Positions 30,854 to 39,474 of a stretch of DNA of 64,000 nucleotides are shown here, piece after piece. The notes beneath the pieces were generated by a model. It saw only the letters and a program-made list of their open reading frames with translations, was not told where the DNA came from and searched no databases. The translations under genes and the position numbers were made by a program. Origin of the DNA: UBA2357 sp002344625. GTDB taxonomy: Bacteria; Pseudomonadota; Gammaproteobacteria; Burkholderiales; Rhodocyclaceae. The stretch spans positions 1 to 64,000 of the forward strand of contig CALKIH010000018.1 of assembly GCA_937995335.1 (NCBI GenBank), read 5' to 3'. The stretch's first letter is position 1. The number at the start of each line of letters is the position of its first letter.

Positions 30854-31390
30854 CTACACGGTCCCGCGCGCCTTGCGCGCCCGGGTATTGCCCTGCGTGG
30901 GCAGCGTATCTCTGGCGGTACTTGCGACCGCGCCTGCCATGACGTTGCGCGCACTCTGGAACAGGTGTTCGTACGCTTCGGACACCTGCACCATGGCGAG
31001 ACGAAACTGATCGAGCGTCTCGGCGCTGCCGACCGGCCCGCCGCTCGTGAAGTCCCGGGCCAGCGTGTTCAGCGAACGACTCAGCTCGTTCATCTGGTCG
31101 AGGTGCACTTGCGCGATCCCGCTCTGGGCACGGCTGAAGATTTCGTTGAGGTTGCGGACATAGTCGGCGCCGAGTTCGAACTGATGCGGCCTCGCGCGCG
31201 CTTCGCCCGCATCAGGGCCAAGCAGGCTGCCGACCAGGGACTCGCGCCCGGTTGCCGACAGCTCGCGGGCCAGGCTCAGGTTCAATTCGAACATCGCTTC
31301 CGATGTCTCCAGCGCAATCTCGACCATCGATTTGAGCGCCGCGCCATTCGACTCGGCAACGGCAGAAAGTTTTTGCAGGGAATCGGTCAT
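30854..31390 (-). CDS. Phasin family protein
   Basis: The 178-residue protein resembles phasins of the PhaP type. It has an amphipathic N-terminal helix (MTDSLQKLSAVAESNGAALK), a region matching the phasin core (EIALETSEAMFELNLSLARE) and a basic C-terminal tail (TRARKARGTV). The ATG with CAGGAG 8 bases upstream was chosen over one 18 codons earlier. It precedes the other granule protein on the same strand by about 170 bases, so the pair probably act together on PHA granules. Confidence 0.82.
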   Translation of the reverse strand: MTDSLQKLSAVAESNGAALKSMVEIALETSEAMFELNLSLARELSATGRESLVGSLLGPDAGEARARPHQFELGADYVRNLNEIFSRAQSGIAQVHLDQMNELSRSLNTLARDFTSGGPVGSAETLDQFRLAMVQVSEAYEHLFQSARNVMAGAVASTARDTLPTQGNTRARKARGTV

Positions 31391-31509
31391 ATCGGCTACT
31401 CCTGAAATGCTTGCACGGATTCGGCGGGGTTTGAACACGGGCATCGCAAACGGTTCAGCTGCGCGATCGGCGCGGATGCCGGATTGCTTACCGTGGCAGA
31501 TTGGTCGGC

Positions 31510-31544
31510 CGCTGCCGTGCGGACACCCAGCCCACGCGGCAGCG
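31510..31544 (-). other. GC-rich hairpin between the small unknown gene and the phasin
   Basis: CGCTGCCG pairs with CGGCAGCG across a 19-base centre that can pair further (TGCGG with CCACG, with a wobble and a mismatch). There is no T-run, so termination is doubtful; it may be an mRNA processing or stabilising element. Confidence 0.3.
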
Positions 31545-31567
31545 CGGCGTGCGGGACGACCCGGGGT

Positions 31568-31837
31568 TCAGTTGGGGCGGTGATTGTCGGTGCTGTCCGC
31601 TAAGCCCAGCGCGTACGCGCTCACATGCATGAACCTTGCAGTGGTTTCGGTGAGGTATGGGCCGAGAATCATCGCGGGGGGCCCCGCGTCGGCACTCGCC
31701 TGCCCCTTCACGCCCCGAGTCACGAGCACCACCGCATAATACACCGGGCGGGGCTCCTCCGCCCGACGGGAATCGATCGGAACACCCGTCCGGGTCATGG
31801 CTGGAAGCTGTTCATGGATTGGCTGAATTGGCTGCAT
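31568..31837 (-). CDS. Small protein of unknown function
   Basis: I do not recognise this 89-residue protein. It starts MQPIQPIHEQLPAMTRTGVP with a very strong ribosome-binding site (GGAGGAGA, 6 bases before ATG). Its middle (PRPVYYAVVLVTRGVKGQ) and end (ILGPYLTETTARFMHVSAYA) look like a compact folded alpha/beta domain without a signal peptide or membrane segment. It lies upstream of the two phasin genes on the same strand, with a 177-base gap, and divergent from a two-component system. Confidence 0.65.
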   Translation of the reverse strand: MQPIQPIHEQLPAMTRTGVPIDSRRAEEPRPVYYAVVLVTRGVKGQASADAGPPAMILGPYLTETTARFMHVSAYALGLADSTDNHRPN

Positions 31838-32257
31838 GCTTGTCTCCTCCACTTCGCACCCCGAGGGCACTCCGTTTCGTGTTGGTTCGGATCCGGGTGC
31901 CTGATGCCCCGGCTATTTCTCGAAACCAGCCAATTTGTCTCGCTCGACACCTCGTGTTCGATCCACGATCCCGCCCTCGATCGTTCGAGCCACACGTCTC
32001 CAGGATCGTGATTCCGGCCCGGATTGTGAGCGATCGAAATCGGGCTGTCTGTCGGTTCCGCGCCAGACACATGTCGGAATTCGGCGCCATGTTGGTAGGA
32101 TTTTTCCTACACCTGACCACCAGCCTCACCTCGACGTCGGCAGCGATACCATTCGCGCGGCCGTTGCAGTAGCCTAGCCGGGCACGCGCTTTCGGTGCGA
32201 TGAGGGTTGGCGCAGACAAGGGCGCTCTTGCCGACCGATGCATGACGGAGACGACCA
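31838..32257. other. Noncoding divergent region (420 bases)
   Basis: Region between the small minus-strand gene and the plus-strand sensor kinase. It has no frame with a ribosome-binding site and recognisable protein. It holds one striking palindrome (described separately) and a possible -10 element TACCAT about 37 bases after it. It should contain promoters for both flanking transcripts. Confidence 0.6.
32095..32110. promoter_or_regulatory. Palindrome GTAGGA-TTTT-TCCTAC upstream of a NarL-type two-component system
   Basis: A perfect 6-bp inverted repeat with a 4-base T spacer, standing out in GC-rich DNA. It is similar in style to the TTTCCTA heptad pairs bound by the NarL/LuxR-family regulator BvgA. 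It lies about 150 bases before the kinase gene, so autoregulation by the encoded response regulator is a reasonable guess. Confidence 0.5.
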
Positions 32258-33871
32258 ATGGACATGGAACGGGCGCCAACCACGACCGGAACACCGGCTC
32301 CCGACCGGAAGGCCGAAGTTTCATCCATGCAAGCCCGGCACCGGCACATGCTGCTCGACAGCCTGCCGTTCATCGCCTGGCTCAAGGACGGCGACGGGCG
32401 CTTTCTGGCGGTCAACGAGGCGTTCGCCCAAGCGTTCGGCTACGACTCGCCCGACGAGATCGCCGGCAAGACCGACTTCGACCTCTCCCCGCCGGCGGTC
32501 GCCGAGGACTATCGCACGGGCGACCTGGAAGTCATGACGAACCGCGAACCGATGACCATCGACGAGCGCATTCTCGATCACGGCGAACTCAGATGGTTCG
32601 AAACCTACAAGGCGCCGATCTTCGACCCACGCGGAGCGGTGGCCGGAACGGCCGGCTTCGCGCGCGACATCACGACGCGCAAGGAAACCGAAGCCAACCT
32701 GCTCCACATCAACGACTCGCTCGAGGAACAGGTCGTGGTACGCACCGCGGAGGCCGCAACGCGCACACGCGAGCTGCTCGAGTCGGAACGCTTCTTTCGC
32801 GCCACGATCGACGCACTGCCTTCGATCTTGTGCGTGCTCGACGAGCATGGCCGCATCATCGCGGTCAATCGCGCCTGGCGTGACTGCGCCACCACCCGCG
32901 GCGCCAACCCCTACGCACTCAACGTGGGCGCCAGTTATCTCGCGGTTTGCGACGAGTCGGCGCTGGCGGACCGGGCATCCGCCCACACGGTCGCCAGCGC
33001 GGTTCGGGCGATTCTGGCCGGCACCCAGCAGCACTTTTCGCACGAGTACGCGTACGGCAGCCCACCGAAAACGCGCTGGTTCGCGATGAGCGTGACCCGC
33101 TTTCCCGGTGACGGGCCGACCCGGCTGGTGGTGGTGCACGACGAAATCACCGAGCGCCGGCGGCTGGCCGACGCCCATCGCGAGAGCGCCGAACGGCTCA
33201 AGCGCCTCGCGGCCCATCTCGAATCGGTGCGCGAGGAGCAGAGCGCGACGATCGCGCGCGAGGTTCATGATGAACTCGGCGGCACGCTCACGATGCTGAA
33301 GCTTGCATTGGCAACCCTGGCCGATGACGCCGCATCGTCCGCACCGATGCGGCCGCGTATCGAGGGCATGCTCGCCCAGGTCGATTCGGCCCTGCAGACG
33401 GTCAAACGCATCTCGGCCAACCTGCGCCCGGGCATTCTCGACACGCTCGGGCTTTCGGCCACGATCCGCTGGTACGCGGGCCAGTTCTCGCGCATGACCG
33501 GCATCGCGGTCGAATTGCGCGTACCCGACGACATGACCCTGCCGAGCGAGAGCAGCACGGTGGTATTTAGGATCATCCAGGAAGGGCTGACCAACATCGC
33601 CAAGCATTCGGCCGCCACCAAGGCGCGCATCAGCCTGACCCTGCGCAAGACCGGACTGGTGTTGCGGCTGCACGACAACGGCGTGGGGCTGGCCGAAGAC
33701 AGCCTGAGCAAACAGGATTCCTTCGGCGTCATCGGCATGCTCGAGCGCGCGCGGCATCTCGGCGGCCAGCTCTCGCTGACCACGCCGCGGCACAAGGGCA
33801 CGGTCCTGACCCTGCGCCTGCCGCTCGCGCCGGGCGAAACCACGGCGCCGGGAGGGCGGACGGGATGGTGA
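32258..33871 (+). CDS. PAS-domain sensor histidine kinase (NarX/HisKA_3 type)
   Basis: Cytoplasmic sensor kinase of 537 residues with no membrane segment. Two PAS domains (about 30-145, beginning LPFIAWLKDGDGRFLAVNEA, and about 175-295) are followed by a HisKA_3 dimerisation domain with phospho-acceptor H337 in IAREVHDELGG. The HATPase domain (VFRIIQEGLTNIAKHS, then LRLHDNGVGL) completes it. GGAG precedes the ATG. Its last codons overlap the response regulator gene by 7 bases. The signal is unknown; soluble PAS kinases often sense redox or small ligands. Confidence 0.93.
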   Translation: MDMERAPTTTGTPAPDRKAEVSSMQARHRHMLLDSLPFIAWLKDGDGRFLAVNEAFAQAFGYDSPDEIAGKTDFDLSPPAVAEDYRTGDLEVMTNREPMTIDERILDHGELRWFETYKAPIFDPRGAVAGTAGFARDITTRKETEANLLHINDSLEEQVVVRTAEAATRTRELLESERFFRATIDALPSILCVLDEHGRIIAVNRAWRDCATTRGANPYALNVGASYLAVCDESALADRASAHTVASAVRAILAGTQQHFSHEYAYGSPPKTRWFAMSVTRFPGDGPTRLVVVHDEITERRRLADAHRESAERLKRLAAHLESVREEQSATIAREVHDELGGTLTMLKLALATLADDAASSAPMRPRIEGMLAQVDSALQTVKRISANLRPGILDTLGLSATIRWYAGQFSRMTGIAVELRVPDDMTLPSESSTVVFRIIQEGLTNIAKHSAATKARISLTLRKTGLVLRLHDNGVGLAEDSLSKQDSFGVIGMLERARHLGGQLSLTTPRHKGTVLTLRLPLAPGETTAPGGRTGW

Positions 33872-34494
33872 AAATCCTGATCGCCGACGACCATGCCGTG
33901 GTGCGCGGCGGCCTGCGCCAGTTCTTCGCATCGACCCCCGACATCGAAGTCGCCGCCGAGGCGGCCACCGGCGCCGAAGCACTCGCACTCGCGCGCGCCG
34001 GCGATTGCGACGTCGTGTTGCTCGACATCGCTCTGCCCGACCTCAACGGGCTGGAGGTATTGCGGCGCATCAAGCAAACCCGGGCCGATCTTCCGGTGCT
34101 GATCTTCAGCATGTTCGCCGAGGACGAATTCGCGCTGCCGGCGCTCGACGCGGGTGCCTCCGGCTATCTCAACAAGGACAGCCCACCCGCCCAGATATTG
34201 ACCGCGATTCGCACCGTGGTCGGCGGCGCCCGCTACGTGAGCCCGGCGCTGGCGGAGCAACTGCTCGCCGGCACGGTCTCGGGCGGCAAGCGCCTGCCGC
34301 ACGAAAACCTTTCGAAGCGCGAGATGACCGTGCTGTTGCTGCTCAGCCAGGGGGTGTCGCTGACCGAGATCGGCGAGCGACTGCACCTGAGCGTGAAGAC
34401 GATCAGCACCTATCGCGCGCGCATCCTCGCCAAGCTCGAACTGGCCTCGAACGCCGAGATCACCCGCTATGTGCTGCGGCACAAGCTCGGCTGA
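33865..34494 (+). CDS. NarL/LuxR-family response regulator
   Basis: DNA-binding partner of the overlapping kinase gene. The 209-residue protein has a receiver domain with phospho-acceptor D54 (VVLLDIALPDLNGLEV) and the conserved Lys in YLNKDSPP. A C-terminal LuxR-type helix-turn-helix follows (LSKREMTVLLLLSQGVSLTE, then LHLSVKTISTYRARILAKL). Candidate targets include the palindrome upstream of the kinase gene. No nitrate or phasin link is proven by position alone. Confidence 0.94.
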   Translation: MVKILIADDHAVVRGGLRQFFASTPDIEVAAEAATGAEALALARAGDCDVVLLDIALPDLNGLEVLRRIKQTRADLPVLIFSMFAEDEFALPALDAGASGYLNKDSPPAQILTAIRTVVGGARYVSPALAEQLLAGTVSGGKRLPHENLSKREMTVLLLLSQGVSLTEIGERLHLSVKTISTYRARILAKLELASNAEITRYVLRHKLG

Positions 34495-34503
34495 ACGGCA
34501 CCG

Positions 34504-35757
34504 TCAGGCGTAGCGCGAAACCGCCAGATCATCCACCCGGATCTCGGGCGTGCGCCCGCTGACCATGTCGGCCACGACCCGCCCGGTGCCCGCCGCCATG
34601 GTCCACCCCAGGGTGCCATGACCGGTGCTCAGCATCAGGTTGGAATACGGGGTGGCGCCGATGACGGGCGTGCCGTCGGGCGTCATCGGCCGCAGCCCGG
34701 TCCAGAATTCGGCCTTGCCCACGTCGCCCCCCTTCGGGAACAGGTCGGTCACGACGAACTCGAGCGTTTCGCGCCGGCGCGGGTTGAGCGCCAGGTCGTA
34801 GCCCGACAGCTGCGCCGTGCCGCCGACCCGGATACGGTCGCCGAGCCGCGTGACCGCGACCTTGTGGGTTTCATCCATGATCGTCGACTCCGGCGCCATC
34901 GAGGGGTCGCCGATCGGCACCGTGATCGAGAAGCCCTTGACCGGATATACCGGGATGTCGATGCCGAGCGGCTTCAACAGTTGCGGCGAATAACTGCCCA
35001 TCGCGACGATGTACTGGTCCGCCTCGATCGGGCCACTGCCGGTATGGACCGCCGTGACGCGGCCGCCGTCGAACCCGAGGCGCTCGATCGTCGTGTCGAA
35101 CAGGAAGCTCGCGCCCAGGTCCTTGGCCATCTCCGCCAGATTGCGGGTGAATTTGAAGCAATCGCCGGTCTCGTCGCCGGGCAGGCGCAGTCCGCCGACG
35201 AACTTGTCCTTCACCAGCGCCAGCGCCGGCTCGTACGCGATGTAGCCGCTGCGATCCAGCACCTGGTAGGGCACGCCGTATTCCTTCAGGATCTCGATGT
35301 CCTTGCCGATGCCGTCGAGCTGCTTCTGGGTGCGGAACAGTTGCAGCGTGCCCTGGCTGCGCTCGTCGTAGCCGATGCCGGTTTCGGCGCGCAAAGCCTT
35401 CAGGCAGTCGCGGCTGTACTCGGCCAGGCGCACCATGCGGCCCTTGTTGGTCCGGTAGCGTTCCTCGGTGCAGTTGCGCAGCATCGACAGCCCCCAGCGC
35501 CACATCGCCGGATCGAGCATCGGCTTGATCACCAGCGGGCTGTGATGCATCAGCATCCACTTGATGGCCTTGACCGGCACCCCGGGCCCGGCCCAGGGCG
35601 CGGAATAACCGGGCGAGACCTCGCCCGCATTGGCGTAGCTGGTTTCGAGCGCCGGCCCGGGCTGGCGATCGAGCACGCTGACCTGATGCCCGTCGCGCGC
35701 GAGGTAATAGGCGATGCTGGTTCCGATCACGCCACTTCCGAGGACGACTACATGCAC
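34504..35757 (-). CDS. dadA: D-amino acid dehydrogenase small subunit DadA, GTG start
   Basis: Membrane-associated FAD enzyme that oxidises D-amino acids (mainly D-alanine) to 2-oxoacids. The 417-residue protein starts with the FAD Rossmann motif VVVLGSGVIGTSIAYYLARD and shows SYANAGEVSPGYSAPWAGPG, diagnostic of DadA, and LSTGHGTLGWTMAAGTGR near the C-terminus. I chose a GTG start: GGAGG lies 6 bases upstream and family homology begins at once, while the 40-residue extension has none. It is divergent from a TyrR/PhhR-like regulator that may control it. Confidence 0.94.
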   Translation of the reverse strand: MHVVVLGSGVIGTSIAYYLARDGHQVSVLDRQPGPALETSYANAGEVSPGYSAPWAGPGVPVKAIKWMLMHHSPLVIKPMLDPAMWRWGLSMLRNCTEERYRTNKGRMVRLAEYSRDCLKALRAETGIGYDERSQGTLQLFRTQKQLDGIGKDIEILKEYGVPYQVLDRSGYIAYEPALALVKDKFVGGLRLPGDETGDCFKFTRNLAEMAKDLGASFLFDTTIERLGFDGGRVTAVHTGSGPIEADQYIVAMGSYSPQLLKPLGIDIPVYPVKGFSITVPIGDPSMAPESTIMDETHKVAVTRLGDRIRVGGTAQLSGYDLALNPRRRETLEFVVTDLFPKGGDVGKAEFWTGLRPMTPDGTPVIGATPYSNLMLSTGHGTLGWTMAAGTGRVVADMVSGRTPEIRVDDLAVSRYA

Positions 35758-35897
35758 GACACACCTCCGCTCAGAGAACTCGCGCGCCGATACGATCGAC
35801 GCGGACGATCGAATTGCCCATGCAATCGCCGTGCCAACCCGGCCCCGGCCGGCATCGCCGACACTGCGCCGGAACATGCTGGCGCGGTTTCGTGCAT

Positions 35898-35995
35898 TGT
35901 ATGGGTTTCAGTACGCCTGCGACCGGCGAACCCGGAAAAGCGACTTGGAAAACAGCCGGTTCGACCCTCGAACGGTTTGTACGGATTTTGATACA
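35898..35995. promoter_or_regulatory. Two candidate TyrR-type boxes between dadA and its divergent regulator
   Basis: The TyrR box has the form TGTA-N10-TACA. The right element, TGTACGGATTTTGATACA, matches the outer identity bases on both sides; the left one, TGTATGGGTTTCAGTACG, misses the final A. They lie 80 bases apart centre to centre, within the 267-base divergent region. This suggests control of dadA and autoregulation by the adjacent regulator. Confidence 0.5.
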
Positions 35996-36024
35996 CTGCC
36001 CTGGATTCAGTACGGAGAAGCCAC

Positions 36025-37560
36025 ATGCGCATCGAGATACTGTTCACCGACCGGGTCGGGATCGCCCACGAAGTGCTCGCGGTGCTCGCAAGGCGCTCGA
36101 TCAACGTGACCGCCGTCGAGGTAGACCCGCCGCGCATCTACATCGAGGCCCCCACCCTCGACGAAGCAAGCCTGCAGATTCTGCGCGACGACCTCGTCCG
36201 GATTACCGGCGTGCGCTCGGCGTCCGCCGTGAGCATCATGCCGGGCGTGCAGCGGCGGCTGCACCTGGATGCGCTGCTGGCCTCGCAACCCGACCCGGTG
36301 ATCGCCATCGATGCCGACGGCCGGGTGGTGTTGGCCAACGATGCCGCGATCACGGCGACCGGCCTCGAACCGGCGTCGCTGCTGGGCCGGCCGGTTTCCA
36401 GCATCGTCGGCACCCCCGACCTGCTCGCGGCCTTGATCGCGGGCGACTATCATCTGCCGGTGCGCGAAGTCGAAATCAGGCACGAGCCCTACCTGCTCGA
36501 AACCCTGCCGCTGCACGAACCGGGCGGCCCGGTGGCCGGCGCGGTGCTCTCGCTGCATGCCCCGAGCCGCATGGGCGAACGGCTGAGTGCGCTGCAGAAT
36601 TACGCCGTCGGCGGCTTCGAATCGATCATGGGTTCGTCGCCCGAGATCATGCATCTGAAGCAACGGGCCGCGCGCATGGCGATGGTCGATGCACCGCTCC
36701 TGATCACCGGCGAAACCGGCACCGGCAAGGAGTTGCTCGCGCACGCCTGCCATGCCGGCAGCAGCCGCCGCAGCCAACCCTTCTTCACGCTCAACTGCGC
36801 CGCACTGCCCGAGAACCTGGCGGAGAGCGAGCTGTTCGGCTACTCGCCGGGCGCCTTCACCGGCGCCCTGCGCGGTGGCAAGCCGGGCCTGCTCGAACTC
36901 GCCGACCGCGGCACGGTGTTCCTCGACGAAATCGGCGAGATGTCGCCCTACCTGCAGGCCAAGCTGCTGCGCTTTCTCAGCGATGGCAGCTTTCGCCGCG
37001 TCGGCGGCGACCGCGAGACCAAGGTCGACGTACGCATCATCAGCGCCACGCACCGATCGCTGGACCGCATGGTGGCCGACGGGCGTTTTCGCGAAGACCT
37101 GCTGTTTCGCCTCAACGTGCTGAATCTGCACATGCCGGCCCTGCGCGAGCGCGCCGACGACATCCTGCCGCTCGCACGCTTTCTCATCGACCGCGCCTGC
37201 GCCCAGACGGGGCGGCCGCTGATGCGCCTGAACCCCGCGGCCACGTCGGCCCTGCGCGCGAACACCTGGCCGGGCAACGTGCGCCAGTTGCAGAACGTGA
37301 TCTTCCGCGCCGTAACGATGACCGAGAAGTCGATGATCGACGTGCACGACCTCGAACTCGCCGCGAGCACCAAGCTCGACGGCGAGGCCGCCACGTCCGA
37401 AGTCGAAACCCTCGACCAGGCCGTCGCCGATTTCGAGAAGGATTTGCTGCAGCGCCTGTACCGCGAATATCCCTCCACCCGCAAGCTCGCCGCGCGGCTG
37501 GGCGCATCGCACTCGGCGATCGCCGCGCGGCTGCAGCGCTACGGCATCGGCAGACGCTGA
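36025..37560 (+). CDS. TyrR/PhhR-like sigma-54-type regulator of aromatic amino acid metabolism
   Basis: The 511-residue protein follows the TyrR layout: ACT domain (1-75, MRIEILFTDRVGIAHEVLAV), PAS domain (about 80-190), AAA+ domain with Walker A GETGTGKE at 229 and Walker B GTVFLDEIGEM, and a C-terminal TyrR-type helix-turn-helix (YPSTRKLAARLGASHSAIAA). The sigma-54 contact loop GAFTGA is intact at 276-281; E. coli TyrR lacks it, so this protein may activate sigma-54 promoters like Pseudomonas PhhR. It is divergent from dadA with TyrR-like boxes between. Confidence 0.9.
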   Translation: MRIEILFTDRVGIAHEVLAVLARRSINVTAVEVDPPRIYIEAPTLDEASLQILRDDLVRITGVRSASAVSIMPGVQRRLHLDALLASQPDPVIAIDADGRVVLANDAAITATGLEPASLLGRPVSSIVGTPDLLAALIAGDYHLPVREVEIRHEPYLLETLPLHEPGGPVAGAVLSLHAPSRMGERLSALQNYAVGGFESIMGSSPEIMHLKQRAARMAMVDAPLLITGETGTGKELLAHACHAGSSRRSQPFFTLNCAALPENLAESELFGYSPGAFTGALRGGKPGLLELADRGTVFLDEIGEMSPYLQAKLLRFLSDGSFRRVGGDRETKVDVRIISATHRSLDRMVADGRFREDLLFRLNVLNLHMPALRERADDILPLARFLIDRACAQTGRPLMRLNPAATSALRANTWPGNVRQLQNVIFRAVTMTEKSMIDVHDLELAASTKLDGEAATSEVETLDQAVADFEKDLLQRLYREYPSTRKLAARLGASHSAIAARLQRYGIGRR

Positions 37561-37566
37561 GCGTGT

Positions 37567-38937
37567 TCAGCCGGCGCCGACGCCCGGCCGGGCCGCGATC
37601 CGGATGTGAACCGCCAGCCACACCGTCGCCGCACCGGTAGCCTCGACCCGGTGGCGGCAGCCGGCCGGGATCGCAACCCAGTCACCCGCCTCCAGCCTGA
37701 CCGTGCGGCCATCGTCGAACCCGAGCGTGGCGCTGCCCTGCACCAGCAACACCCATTCGTCGTCTGCCTGGTCGTACCAGAAGTCCGCCGGGCTGGCGTG
37801 GCCGTGCGAGACGATGCGCTCGATGCGGCAGTGCGGACCGTCGAACAGGGTTTCGAAGCTCTCTTCCGCACCCGCCGGCGGCAGCGCGGCGAGCAGCTTA
37901 CCGAGGATGGGTGTGCCGGCCATCTCGGGTCGCCCGCCACGATAGAGCGCCGCCGCCTTCGCCGTCTGCGCCATCACCACCCGGCGCAATTCGGCCGGCT
38001 CGAGCACTTCCACCTTGTCGCCGCAGCCCAGCAGCCAGCGCAGCAACTGTCCGGTGGCCGGCAGCGTCGCGCGGACCCGGGCGTCGAAATCGCTGCCTTC
38101 CGCTTCATCGTCGATCCGCTGGTCAGCAGACAGCGGGCAGTCGCGCAGCAACTCGGCCACGTAGCCGCGCACCCGCAGACACAGCTCGAGCCGTTCACCA
38201 CCGCCGAAATCCGCGTGGCCGCGGGCTATCATGTCCTGCAGATCGAAATCCGGCGCCTGGCGGGCGGCTTCGCCGCCCACCTCCGAGCGGGTCATGCGAT
38301 GCAGCGCATACATCCGCACCGGTTCCGGCTCATCGTTCTTCAGCGCGAACAGATACAGCCGCGGGCCACGCTGCAGCAGCGCCTGCGGATGCAGGATCGG
38401 CCACGTGCGCAGGCCCTCCGCGTCGCGGTAGCCGATCTCGAGCGTGCATGAGCGGGCCAGCGCCTCCAGTACGTCGGCCAGCACGCCTTCGCCGATCGCG
38501 GCCGGCAGCAGGCGCTGGGTATCACTGACGATGCGCAGCCTGTCTTCCCCCAGCCCGTAGCCGTTGTCGGCGTCGAGCAGTTGCGGCCACGGCGTTTCGA
38601 GACGCCGCACCGGCAAGGCGCTGTCGATCAGTTCGCGCATCGCCCGGCGTGCATAGTCCCACAGGTAGGGGTCGGCCTCGCCTCGCTCGCGCACGCGGCG
38701 GTAGCGCAAGGGCTTGCCGCCGGGGTTGACCGCCTCGATGCGACCATCCTTCTGCAACTCTTCCAGGTCGCGCTGGATGGCGCGGCGCCGCGCCGCGTCG
38801 CTGGCATGTTCGGCGAAGTGCGCCGCCGCGCGTTCGAGCAGGGTAGCTGGGTCTGGGCAGTCCTGCGCCCGCCCGTGCGCCGGGATCACGCGCAACAGCG
38901 CCTCCAGCCGGTCGATGCGGTCCTTGTATGCGGCCAT
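37567..38937 (-). CDS. WYL-domain transcriptional regulator fused to a C-terminal cupin
   Basis: The 456-residue protein has an N-terminal winged helix (about 1-80), a WYL domain (about 155-225; LEIGYRDAEGLRTWPILHPQ, RGPRLYLFALKN) and a C-terminal extension (to about 335), as in YafY/CapW/BrxR-type regulators. It continues in frame into a complete cupin (340-448; RIERIVSHGHASPADFWYDQ, EWVLLVQGSATLGF, PAGCRHRV) that normally occurs as a free protein of about 105 residues. M339 could be an internal start for the free cupin. AAGGAGG precedes the ATG. It is divergent from the AAA/GmrSD-like operon, and WYL regulators commonly control defence genes. Confidence 0.88.
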   Translation of the reverse strand: MAAYKDRIDRLEALLRVIPAHGRAQDCPDPATLLERAAAHFAEHASDAARRRAIQRDLEELQKDGRIEAVNPGGKPLRYRRVRERGEADPYLWDYARRAMRELIDSALPVRRLETPWPQLLDADNGYGLGEDRLRIVSDTQRLLPAAIGEGVLADVLEALARSCTLEIGYRDAEGLRTWPILHPQALLQRGPRLYLFALKNDEPEPVRMYALHRMTRSEVGGEAARQAPDFDLQDMIARGHADFGGGERLELCLRVRGYVAELLRDCPLSADQRIDDEAEGSDFDARVRATLPATGQLLRWLLGCGDKVEVLEPAELRRVVMAQTAKAAALYRGGRPEMAGTPILGKLLAALPPAGAEESFETLFDGPHCRIERIVSHGHASPADFWYDQADDEWVLLVQGSATLGFDDGRTVRLEAGDWVAIPAGCRHRVEATGAATVWLAVHIRIAARPGVGAG

Positions 38938-38967
38938 TCGCGCCTCCTTGTCCGATCGGCGGAATAT

Positions 38968-38979
38968 ACGACATTTCGT
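38968..38979. promoter_or_regulatory. Small palindrome in the WYL/AAA divergent promoter region
   Basis: ACGA-CATT-TCGT is a 4-bp inverted repeat in a short AT-richer patch of the 96-base divergent region. WYL regulators of defence systems bind inverted repeats at such positions, but this repeat is short and could be chance. Confidence 0.25.
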
Positions 38980-39033
38980 GACGCACCCGTCTGTTTCAAT
39001 ACGGCCATCGCCAACGACACATGGAGAACGACG

Positions 39034-39474
39034 ATGACCGACCGCAGACCCGGCCCGCTTTCATCCCGCGAGCTGTTGCAGCGTATCGGCCTCTACAGCG
39101 ACACCGGCCCGGAACTGCTGCTGGAAGACGAAATGCCGGTTTCGCCCGACCACGATCTCGCGCAAGCCCTGCGCGCGCAGTTCGACCGCCTCCAGCATCG
39201 CCATACGTTCGCCCCCGGTGACCTGGTGAGCTGGAAGCCGGGCCTGCGCAACCGGCGCTTTCCCCGCTACGGCAGGCCGGCGGTCGTGGTCGAGGTGCTG
39301 CCTCAGCCGGTGCTCGACGACGCCAAGGATTCGGGTGACGCCTACTTCCGCGAACCGCTCGACATCGTGCTCGGCATGTTCATCGAGAAAGGCCCGCAGC
39401 GCGGCGACTTTCTCACCTGGCATGTCGACAGCCGCCGTTTCCAGCTTTGGCGATCCGAGGAGCAGCACGTATGA
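39034..39474 (+). CDS. Small conserved-looking protein, first gene of the AAA/nuclease operon
   Basis: A 146-residue protein I cannot name. A central segment (FAPGDLVSWKPGLRNRRFP, then YGRPAVVVEVLPQPV) looks like a KOW/SH3-like beta-barrel, and the end (DIVLGMFIEKGPQRGDFLTW, SRRFQLW) is also strand-rich. There is no signal peptide, membrane segment or catalytic motif, so it may be an adaptor. The ATG has GGAG 8 bases upstream. Its stop overlaps the tandem AAA gene by 4 bases, so the two are translationally coupled. Confidence 0.82.
   Translation: MTDRRPGPLSSRELLQRIGLYSDTGPELLLEDEMPVSPDHDLAQALRAQFDRLQHRHTFAPGDLVSWKPGLRNRRFPRYGRPAVVVEVLPQPVLDDAKDSGDAYFREPLDIVLGMFIEKGPQRGDFLTWHVDSRRFQLWRSEEQHV

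Noticed and set aside
37567..37923. Separate cupin gene starting at M339 of the WYL protein
   Set aside because: There is no stop codon between the domains and no convincing ribosome-binding site was found, so a fusion is the simpler reading. Kept as a finding.
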